A stretch of DNA of 55,662 bases from CBDHHC01 sp050633205 (lineage in GTDB: Bacteria > Pseudomonadota > Alphaproteobacteria > Rhizobiales > CBDHHC01), in NCBI GenBank assembly GCA_050633205.1, contig JBOEGA010000043.1, positions 1 through 55,662 of the forward strand. Direction: 5' to 3'. This document shows, piece by piece, positions 26,299 to 32,405 of the stretch. Position 1 is the stretch's first letter. Each line of letters starts with the position of its first letter. The notes below the pieces were generated by a model. The model saw only the letters and a list, made by a program, of their open reading frames with translations. It was not told where the DNA came from and searched no databases. The translations under genes and the position numbers were made by a program.

Positions 26299-27312
26299 AT
26301 GAGCTCCGATTTGAAACTGGACAGTGCAGCCCGGCATCAGGGTAGTAGCAATGCCGTTAATGAAAAGACATTTCAATCTGAGCTGGACAAAAACAAAACA
26401 GAAGCATTATCCAGCCTGCCTAAGGATGATCAGGCCGAAGCTGGCCACAACTCTCCGCAAAAGAAGAATATATCATTTCTTGGGCATGTCGGCGATGGCT
26501 TTAAGGAAGCCGGAAAAGCTGCCTTGGATATTGTAACAGGCCTTGGTTCAGCGGCTGTTGGCGCAGCAAAAACTGGTTACGATGTCAGTCCTTCTGGAGC
26601 AGGAATCGATATCATCCGGGAAAAAACGGGAGCAGACCTTACATTGCTTCCAAGTGCAGAACGGGGCACACAAAGAGTGGCAAATGCTGCTGACGGAGTA
26701 AAACAGGTTATACAAAACCCGTCCCTGTTAATTCAGGATTACAGTAAACTTGCAGAAGAGGGCCGGTATGGAGCGATCATAGGTCGTGGAGCTGTGGATA
26801 CAGCTGCCTTTTTGATTCCCGTATCCAAAGCATCAGCGGCTTCAAAAGTTGGTCTTATGGGCAAGGCTGGAGGAGCCGCAAAATATAGCGGACGAGCTGA
26901 GATAAAGCCGGAATACAAAGGTCTCGTTAGTGGGGTTTTTGGAGATGAAGTAAAGATTCTGGATAATGCAGCCAAAAAGGAATTCAAGCTAACAGTCAAA
27001 GAGGGCAGGGTATATGACGCCCAGGGGAACCTGTTTGATACCTATAAAGATGCCTCCGCTTCAACACGTATGGGGCATGGGTCCTTTGTCATGGAAAGTG
27101 ATGGGTCTATTTATGGATCTAAGACACATATTCTCGCGAGTAAAGATGCTGTTGCCGCAGGGGAAATAATTGCTGACAGAGGGTATATCCCGTTTGCCGG
27201 CAGTATGAGCAAATTATATGATACACCTCATTCTCAGATGGAAAAGGTTGCAGATGAGTTGAAGGAGCGTGGTATCGACAGTATCGATTACGCTATTTAC
27301 GAACCGAAATAA
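26299..27312 (+). CDS. Toxin-like protein with Ala/Gly-rich central region and C-terminal effector-like domain
   Basis: 337 aa. Residues 1-60 are polar; 60-190 are Ala/Gly-rich helices (GFKEAGKAALDIVTGLGSAAVGAAKTGYD... GRGAVDTAAFLIPVSKASAASK), like the pre-toxin or pore segments of polymorphic toxins. The last 110 residues form a compact domain: MGHGSFVMESDGSIYG, KDAVAAGEIIADRGYIPFAG, MSKLYDTPHSQMEKVADELK, ERGIDSIDYAIYE. This follows the pattern seen at the C-termini of some effectors (F-x-M-x-x-x-G-x-I-Y, V-x-x-A-G-E-I, G-x-I, S-x-x-Y-x-P, L-x-x-x-G-I-D), although the usual SGHYxP is altered to MSKLYDTP. No signal peptide, so export would need a specialised system. GGGAGAG precedes the ATG. 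Function unproven. Confidence 0.6.
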   Translation: MSSDLKLDSAARHQGSSNAVNEKTFQSELDKNKTEALSSLPKDDQAEAGHNSPQKKNISFLGHVGDGFKEAGKAALDIVTGLGSAAVGAAKTGYDVSPSGAGIDIIREKTGADLTLLPSAERGTQRVANAADGVKQVIQNPSLLIQDYSKLAEEGRYGAIIGRGAVDTAAFLIPVSKASAASKVGLMGKAGGAAKYSGRAEIKPEYKGLVSGVFGDEVKILDNAAKKEFKLTVKEGRVYDAQGNLFDTYKDASASTRMGHGSFVMESDGSIYGSKTHILASKDAVAAGEIIADRGYIPFAGSMSKLYDTPHSQMEKVADELKERGIDSIDYAIYEPK

Positions 27313-27317
27313 TCGCC

Positions 27318-27358
27318 ATAGAGCCCTGTATATATGAGAGTAGTAATACAGGCTCTAT
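27318..27358. terminator. Bidirectional hairpin between convergent genes
   Basis: ATAGAGCC-C-TGTA (27318-27330) pairs with TACAGGCTCTAT (27347-27358), a 12-bp stem with one bulged C, placed between the toxin-like gene and the DUF3237 gene. Confidence 0.5.
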
Positions 27359-27365
27359 CATCCCT

Positions 27366-27863
27366 CTATTTCACAACATACACCCGAATATCAACCCGGT
27401 TCCCGCAAAGCTCCTGAAACGCGACCGTCACAACTCCATTCAGCCACGCATATTTTTCAGCCCCCGTTTCAAAAACAGGGCTGCTTCTGCCATAAAACTC
27501 GTTATAACGAACATGCTCACCATTCAGAAAACGGCTATATGGCTCAGGCGAGAAAACCATCTTTCCGATATTCGTCAGATAAATATATTCCCCGTCATCG
27601 GTTCTGATAGTTGCACGGACATCAATATGGGATATTCTGTCATTGCCTTGCGTAATCCAGTCACCACCCGCAATAAACTCACCATTCAGCCTGGGCCCGA
27701 CAATTTTCCCCGAATTAAACGAGGCATTCATGCGCATCCCTTTTGGTGTTTGAAATTTTGGAAATTCACTAAGCAGCTCAATACTGTAATCACACAGATA
27801 CTCAACATCCAGTTGAGACTGCAGCGGCATATCATGAATTGTTGGCTGGTTGATTTCTGACAT
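27366..27863 (-). CDS. DUF3237 domain-containing protein
   Basis: 165 aa from ATG 27863, which has GGGAGA 5 nt upstream (the longer frame to 27950 lacks a site). DUF3237 signatures are NSGKIVGPRLNGEFIAGGDW, HIDVRATIRTDDGEYIYLTNIG, and the end WLNGVVTVAFQEL. The family is a small beta-barrel of unknown function found in bacteria and fungi. Convergent with the toxin-like gene 50 nt away; nothing shows that they act together. Confidence 0.85.
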   Translation of the reverse strand: MSEINQPTIHDMPLQSQLDVEYLCDYSIELLSEFPKFQTPKGMRMNASFNSGKIVGPRLNGEFIAGGDWITQGNDRISHIDVRATIRTDDGEYIYLTNIGKMVFSPEPYSRFLNGEHVRYNEFYGRSSPVFETGAEKYAWLNGVVTVAFQELCGNRVDIRVYVVK

Positions 27864-27970
27864 TTTTATCTCCCTTGCATCCTGCGTGTTACAATATTTA
27901 CCACATCTTTGAAATATGCTCTTTGGTATAAACAAACTCTTCATGGCCATAAGGGGAGGTGGTTCGGCAC

Positions 27971-28405
27971 TTATTTCTGATATTGCCTTCTCTTGTAATG
28001 TCTTGGTTTATGCTTCTTATTCTTTCTTAAAAAAGGCGTAAATGGCCCGATAAATCCTTGGGGCCCGTCAAACAGCTCTCTGCGTCGGCGACCAACGGAG
28101 CAGACAGTTCCCGTTGCAACACAGATATGTATAGGCTCAAAGCGATTTCTAGTACCAATACGGCAGGTAACATTTTCTCTGATATATCGATTACACTGCT
28201 CAGTATGACGCGCATGACCACACATCCGCCTCCGCCCATATACATTGATAGCCCGCAGATTACGATTTACCTTTGCCCGAAATCTCGCCTCCAGCAAATT
28301 CTCCGATAGCGCTTCTGCTCTGAATGTCAGGCACTCGGCAAAAGCCGTAGAAAGGCTTCCAGCAAAAAAAATTAAAACAGAAACAGTAAAAAGAAACACC
28401 CTCAT
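27971..28405 (-). CDS. Small secreted Arg/Cys-rich protein (family A)
   Basis: 144 aa from ATG 28405 with GGGAGG 6 nt upstream. Signal peptide MRVFLFTVSVLIFFAGSLSTAFA, then ECLTFRAEALSENLLEARF, RRRMCGHARHTEQCNRYI, VTCRIGTRNRF and ICVATGTVCS (Cys-x6-Cys). The tail is strongly basic (KNKKHKPRHYKRRQYQK). Shares its pattern with the protein at 19161. Six Cys after the signal suggest disulfide bonds in the periplasm or outside. Function unknown. Confidence 0.62.
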   Translation of the reverse strand: MRVFLFTVSVLIFFAGSLSTAFAECLTFRAEALSENLLEARFRAKVNRNLRAINVYGRRRMCGHARHTEQCNRYIRENVTCRIGTRNRFEPIHICVATGTVCSVGRRRRELFDGPQGFIGPFTPFLRKNKKHKPRHYKRRQYQK

Positions 28406-28518
28406 AACACAACCTCCCGAAAACACACTTGGAGCAGCAAATACTCATTAGTCGTCACGGGAGCACAAAATGTTCAAAGATAGTTTTGTGATATATTCAG
28501 CTGCTATTTAAATATTTT

Positions 28519-29001
28519 TTAATTGCTAATGCATTCAATTATAAACTCTTTATGCAGGTTGGCCCCGTTTTCAGAAATCAGAACAACTGAAGCCTTGTAT
28601 TTTCCTGCCTGCTGTGGCGCCGTCAGATATATTTTACATGGAACTGGTGGCTTACCATAAACAATATGAAAGCCTTTGATCCTGAGACCATGAGTACCAC
28701 CATCACCGGTAAAAAGTTCAGTGTTTGAATATTGCTCATGACTGTCTGAAGTAATTTTTAACAATTGAAACTTGGGGTCAAAGTCAAAAAAAGCAGATGT
28801 TGAAACCGAAGCAGGCTTTGCATACCATTGCCCAACATTTATAAATTCAAACTCGACCCCGGCTTCTTCCCCGCATTTGAGCTTTTTTGTTATCATTTTG
28901 GCGTCAACTTCTGGCTTGGCAGTATGACGCAAAGCCACAAAGGACAAGTATAGCGCACAAAATGCTGTAATTGCAGAAAATATCAGAGAAAGAGCTTCCA
29001 T
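28519..29001 (-). CDS. Membrane-anchored hypothetical protein
   Basis: 160 aa. One N-terminal helix (LSLIFSAITAFCALYLSFVA) is followed by a strand-rich domain (AGVEFEFINVGQWYAKPASV, GGTHGLRIKGFHIVYG, AGKYKASVVLISENGANLHK), giving an Ig-like or NEW3-like impression. No family assigned. Monocistronic on the minus strand. Confidence 0.6.
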   Translation of the reverse strand: MEALSLIFSAITAFCALYLSFVALRHTAKPEVDAKMITKKLKCGEEAGVEFEFINVGQWYAKPASVSTSAFFDFDPKFQLLKITSDSHEQYSNTELFTGDGGTHGLRIKGFHIVYGKPPVPCKIYLTAPQQAGKYKASVVLISENGANLHKEFIIECISN

Positions 29002-29222
29002 TACATACCCCCTGAGTTATCAGAATATAACACCTGAAAGCCCAGGCATTATTCCATAAAACAGGTACAAAGATTATGGGGCCATTTTTAGATGCAGAGT
29101 TAAATTGATCAAAAGCCGGAGTAGGATTCTTTCTTACTTTATACCATAGTTTATAAAACCATGCTCCCTCCCGAGTACACTAAGAAGTTGTATACTTTAA
29201 ATTTAATAGTAGGGAGGATTCC

Positions 29223-29597
29223 ATGTCAATAAAACAGAATATTCTTTTTGCCTTTATTAGCCTGATGCTTTTAAGTTTTGGGCAAAACGCTATGGCAACT
29301 CCATTGCCTTCTATCGGCAACAAGGCAATATTCAAGCAGGGAAGTGAATTACTTCAACAAGTACATAGCTTTCACTGCAAGAGAAGTGCCGGCCATAGAC
29401 ACTTAACAGATTGCCCGGGCCATCCGAGATGTGTAAGAAGTTGCATAAGATACGATCGTTATAACTGCCGGAACGTCTATCGCACATGTAAGAGAAATGC
29501 GAAAACTGCAGTTCAGGCAGCGATATGCAGTCAGCGCTTCAAAAGCTGTAAAGCCAAAACAAGGCATCTTTGTAAAAGAGTCTGCAGCAGAAGATAG
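29223..29597 (+). CDS. Small secreted Cys-rich basic protein (family B)
   Basis: 124 aa. Signal peptide MSIKQNILFAFISLMLLSFGQ... ending QNAMA. The mature half has ten Cys among many Lys/Arg: FHCKRSAGHRHLTDCPGHPR, CVRSCIRYDRYNC, VYRTCKRNAK, AAICSQRFKSCKAKTRHLCK, RVCSRR. GGAGG precedes the ATG by 5 nt. The dense, regular Cys spacing recalls toxin-like or antimicrobial knots, but nothing proves this. Monocistronic. Confidence 0.65.
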   Translation: MSIKQNILFAFISLMLLSFGQNAMATPLPSIGNKAIFKQGSELLQQVHSFHCKRSAGHRHLTDCPGHPRCVRSCIRYDRYNCRNVYRTCKRNAKTAVQAAICSQRFKSCKAKTRHLCKRVCSRR

Positions 29598-29763
29598 TTT
29601 CCGTTGTTAATCTGCAATCAAACCTTAAAACTTCCCGGTGGTGCTGGTTTTAACAACTGGCATCACTGCTTGTTACACATCAGAAGTTACAGTTTGAAAA
29701 AATGTCATGCTTACCTGTTGGCAAAAAACTGGTCGTGCGGGAAACACCGGAAATGACCTGTAA

Positions 29764-29961
29764 ATCGTCAAAGCGTCATTATGGCATATGGAGCTTGATC
29801 CGGCATTTACCGCACGTGAGGTCAATATACAAAACAGCCTCAATGAAACAAGTGAGAAGTTTTCAGGCTAATTTATGCATGCTGCTAAAATATTGGGATC
29901 AGAGCAAAATCTCTTCAATGGAGCATTATATGCATTTGCAAATTTAAACGACGCCCCCAAT
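29764..29961 (+). pseudogene. Possible decayed coding stretch
   Basis: One frame reads protein-like sequence (SLWHMELDPAFTAREVNIQN, then SLNETSEKFSG), hits TAA at 29868, and continues in the same frame with FMHAAKILGSEQNLFNGALY. Neither half has a proper start with a ribosome site. It may be a gene remnant with an in-frame stop; no family was recognised. The rest of the 29598-29914 gap holds nothing else. Confidence 0.2.
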
Positions 29962-30181
29962 AAACTGGCCGAACAAACCCTGATATTCGCTCCGGGCGTA
30001 GAAGACCGCGTACCACCAATCTGGCAACCAGCTTTCCTGCAATTTTTCCGGTTCTCCGCATTGTCCGAGCCACGATACCTGCAATACTCCCCGACTTACA
30101 GATATAATACCCATCTGCCATAACAGCCTCTGCACGAAACAGAAACAATGCCGCCAAAAACACTCCCAACAATCGAACCAC
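29915..30181 (-). CDS. Small secreted basic protein, hypothetical
   Basis: 88 aa if started at GTG 30181, which has GGAGG 5 nt upstream; an ATG at 30193 would place that same GGAGG inside the gene. Signal-like start VVRLLGVFLAALFLFRAEAV, then MADGYYICKSGSIAGIVART and a helical basic stretch (GKIAGKLVARLVVRGLLRP). The amphipathic basic helix resembles membrane-active peptides, but this is only compositional. It overlaps a weak plus-strand remnant. Confidence 0.4.
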   Translation of the reverse strand: MVRLLGVFLAALFLFRAEAVMADGYYICKSGSIAGIVARTMRRTGKIAGKLVARLVVRGLLRPERISGFVRPVYWGRRLNLQMHIMLH

Positions 30182-30253
30182 ATCACCCTCCATTTTTTCG
30201 AAGCTTGAACCAAAAGCATATATCAGCAATAGGAAAATTCAATGACTGGTTTC

Positions 30254-30284
30254 GTAGGGGGCATAAGCGCCGTGCACCGCGCCG
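30254..30284 (+). repeat. REP-like repeat copy R1
   Basis: GTAGGGGGCATAAGCGCCGT... GCGCCG, one of four related copies in the window (31503, 36349, and 36423 inverted). Common form: GTAGGGCGCC-x-AAGCG-x-AGCGCACCGCGCC. Confidence 0.6.
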
Positions 30285-30359
30285 AGGGAGCCAGCAGGAA
30301 ACATAGAACCCAAATCAACGAGAAAAAAATATAAAAATTCACCCCTACATCATGCCCAG

Positions 30360-30450
30360 GTGAATCAAACGTAAATTCGCGTAGTCAAACGTGAAAACAG
30401 TGAGACAAACAGGTCAATCTGCGTAACTCCAGCGTGAATCAACGTAACCG
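30360..30450. repeat. Degenerate short direct repeats, iteron-like
   Basis: Closely related words recur at about 20-nt spacing: GTGAATCAAACGTAA, GTAGTCAAACGTGAA, GTGAGACAAACAGGTCAA, GCGTAACTCC, GCGTGAATCAACGTAAC. The spacing recalls iterons or operator arrays. No replication or partition gene is nearby. Apart from the repeats, 30182-30762 holds no convincing gene. Confidence 0.35.
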
Positions 30451-30713
30451 GATTCCCACCCATTACGACACAAAACAGGGGTAAACGCTTCTTCAGGAAA
30501 AAAATCAAAAACAAACCGAAAAATTAAGTCATTGAAATACATATAATTTCAAAATAACCACCCAAACACTTATCCCCCACCAGATACCACTTGCTAAAAT
30601 AGGTCCTGAGCCTGGGCAAAGCTCTTTGACAATTGAACATAAAAACAACCAGAGCCGGAAAAACACCATTCAAAATAGCAATCCGGCGAAGATAAGATAA
30701 AATGCTCCCCACA

Positions 30714-30748
30714 AGCCCGGTCGTAGCTTGTAGCTGCGATCCGGGGCT
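30714..30748. repeat. Hairpin repeat
   Basis: AGCCCGG (30714-30720) and CCGGGGCT (30741-30748) form an imperfect stem around TAGCTTGTAGCTG. It looks like a REP-type palindrome and lies just 3' of the broken toxin gene, so it may also end that transcript. Confidence 0.4.
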
Positions 30749-30762
30749 GGCTCGGTACTCAC

Positions 30763-30920
30763 CTACAAATCGAACAGCTTGTGAGTGATATTCCTCTTGC
30801 CATGCAGAACACGGAGGATAAATACAAGTCGCCTGTTTTCCAGATAATCATAAATGATACGTAGGGATAAATGACATCCGCTTCTGCTTCAGACGAAACA
30901 ATAAGATGCGTTTCAGTCAC
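30763..30920 (-). pseudogene. parE: ParE/RelE-type toxin, internally deleted and frameshifted
   Basis: A GTG at 30920 overlaps the ParD stop (GTGA) and opens TETHLIVSSEAEADVI, the typical ParE N-terminus. In another frame the C-terminus is RIIYDYLENRRLVFILRVLH, then GKRNITHKLFDL and TAG (30763-30765), matching the ParE core (LRVLHGKRNI). About 50 residues between the two parts are missing and the frame is shifted, so no working toxin can be made. The remnant is 158 nt against about 290 for an intact gene. Confidence 0.75.
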
Positions 30921-31171
30921 GAAATTTGTGAAAGTCGCTTGTTCAACTTATCAAGAAATACGTCCCCGGAAACTGACTTCCCCTCGGAAACAGAATTTCG
31001 TGCTGCATCCACGAAAGGCTTGGCCCAGTCAAGATCATCCTGCGCCAGCATCATCATATCAGCCACAGCCAATCGCACACCTTCCTCAACCGAAGGAAAG
31101 ACCCCGGCCTCAACCTGTGCTTCCAGCCATTCCAGCTGCTGTGGTGTCAATTCGAATGTCTGTGTCATCAT
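30917..31171 (-). CDS. parD: ParD-family type II antitoxin (toxin partner broken)
   Basis: 84 aa. ELTPQQLEWLEAQVEAGVFP and SVEEGVRLAVADMM form the ribbon-helix-helix of ParD/CopG antitoxins; DDLDWAKPFVDAARNSV and SGDVFLDKLNKRL form the toxin-binding tail. AGGA precedes the ATG. In the family it represses its own operon and neutralises ParE. The adjoining toxin is deleted, so this is now an orphan antitoxin that may persist as a regulator or through protection against homologous toxins. Confidence 0.88.
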   Translation of the reverse strand: MMTQTFELTPQQLEWLEAQVEAGVFPSVEEGVRLAVADMMMLAQDDLDWAKPFVDAARNSVSEGKSVSGDVFLDKLNKRLSQIS

Positions 31172-31290
31172 GCAATCCTATCAGAACCAGATTAAAGAAA
31201 CCACCACCTGAGATTGTGTGTAAAGCAGGGCAATAGAGAGGTCAAGAAAAAAGAACAAAAAAGGAACGAAATTGTTATCTCTTACGCAAA

Positions 31291-31493
31291 CGTGTCACCT
31301 CTCTCCCCTGGAACACCGACGCCGCCCAAACCTCGCCACCCTCCGAACCACCTGCAAATCCACTGGAAAGTCACTAGGCAACCTCAACATGCTAATAGCC
31401 GTTCACTCCCGCTCCGTCGGCGCAACGCTGGTCACAAACGACAAAGCCTTGCTTCAACTTGAGCATATTCTGGCACTGGAAAAGTGGGGTTGA
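31291..31493 (+). pseudogene. vapC: VapC (PIN-domain) toxin, frameshifted 3' fragment
   Basis: One frame reads RVTSLPWNTDAAQT; a second picks up at NLATLRTTCKSTGKSLGNLN, then MLIAVHSRSVGATLVTNDKA and LLQLEHILALEKWG to TGA 31491-31493. Together these match the C-terminal half of VapC toxins (LPWxxxAA, LRxxxxxxGxxLGNLDMLIAAHA, GATLVTND). A one-base frameshift separates the halves and the N-terminal half is absent. No VapB antitoxin is visible upstream. Confidence 0.7.
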
Positions 31494-31502
31494 GAAACTC
31501 TT

Positions 31503-31536
31503 GTAGGGCATCCCCAAGCGAAGCGTGGTGCGCCGG
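31503..31536 (+). repeat. REP-like repeat copy R2
   Basis: GTAGGGCATCCCCAAGCGAA... TGCGCCGG, same family and orientation as the copy at 30254. The two copies bracket the broken toxin-antitoxin genes. Confidence 0.55.
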
Positions 31537-31886
31537 CTGAGTTATCAGCGGTTATGGAATTGAATAAAATTATGAAACTTCCCAAACCGTCGGGGTGCAT
31601 CTATAATATACGACCCGGCGGTTAGGTAAATGGTAGCGGTTTGGCGTCGAAATGTGAAACCGTGGGGATAGGGTATAAAACTAGCCTTGCAAAGGTGTCC
31701 CGAACTGTATCCAAGAGTTCAAGACAGATAGTTGACAGAAAATTAAAAGTAATTTAACCGGTCTAATATTGCACTATTTCACAAGTAAATGTGGAAGAGA
31801 GATGGAGTTTCTCGTTCTCATTCTAATTAATGTAATATACACATAGGATATTTTATCTAAAATTTGCGTATTATGAGAAAAAACAA
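31537..31886. other. AT-rich intergenic region before the HEPN-ATPase pair
   Basis: No gene found. A TTGACA at 31732-31737 could be a -35 element but lacks a good -10 at 16-18 nt. Base composition turns AT-rich from about 31740 on, marking the left edge of the AT-rich island. Confidence 0.5.
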
Positions 31887-32405
31887 ATGTCGAAACCATC
31901 GTCTATTTCTGAAAATGATTTTATTAATATTACCAAAAATTTTAGAGAATTGGAGGCGACCCTAAAGAAGATAGGGGTTCCTGCAGAGAAGCTAGTTGAA
32001 GAGGCCTTCAAAATTTCAGCATGCTGGTTGAGATTGGCAGAGGAGCATTTAAACGAAGCCGCAATTCTACAAACCAAACAATGCGAAAGGGCCGTTTATT
32101 CCCGTTCTTATTATGCTGTATACAACGCTTCAAAATCACTAAGATATATTGTTTACGGTAAAACCAGCTTAAGAGCTGATGATCATCAGAAGGCGTCTGA
32201 TTTACCTGATGATCTACCTGATGCTGCCAATTGGTCTCAAAAAATTAACATTTTATACGAACACCGTTTAAGGGCAGATTATGACAATTGGACAGATACG
32301 AAGACTCAGAATTCTTTGACTGCTGATGACGCTTTAAAGCTAGCAAAAGAGTTTATTAATATAGTAAAAAAATATATATTAGATAAATTTGAGGTTGAAC
32401 TATGA
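31887..32405 (+). CDS. UPF0332-like HEPN domain protein
   Basis: 172 aa, helical. Residues 65-165 match the UPF0332 branch of HEPN domains: CERAVYSRSYYAVYNASKSL (family: A-x-x-RAYYAxFHAAxAL), a His in RADDHQ (family: THSG), and LYEHRLRADYDNW (family: LxxLRxxADYxx). HEPN proteins are often RNases or their scaffolds in toxin-antitoxin and phage-defence systems. A strict R-x(4-6)-H catalytic motif is not clear, so activity is uncertain. Instead of the usual nucleotidyltransferase partner, its stop overlaps the start of an ATPase by 4 nt (ATGA), indicating obligate coupling. Composition is markedly AT-rich, suggesting horizontal acquisition. Confidence 0.75.
   Translation: MSKPSSISENDFINITKNFRELEATLKKIGVPAEKLVEEAFKISACWLRLAEEHLNEAAILQTKQCERAVYSRSYYAVYNASKSLRYIVYGKTSLRADDHQKASDLPDDLPDAANWSQKINILYEHRLRADYDNWTDTKTQNSLTADDALKLAKEFINIVKKYILDKFEVEL

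Noticed and set aside
30602..30640. Segment resembling rRNA-operon spacer (TTCAATTGTCAAAGAGC on the minus strand)
   Set aside because: No rRNA sequence or antitermination box lies nearby; a short chance match.
30524..30712. 62-codon minus-strand frame with a hydrophobic stretch
   Set aside because: No ribosome site or family; lies among repeats and decayed genes.
31614..31700. Structured-looking stretch that might be a tRNA or small RNA
   Set aside because: No cloverleaf, anticodon arm or T-loop consensus could be built; only loose G-rich complementarity.
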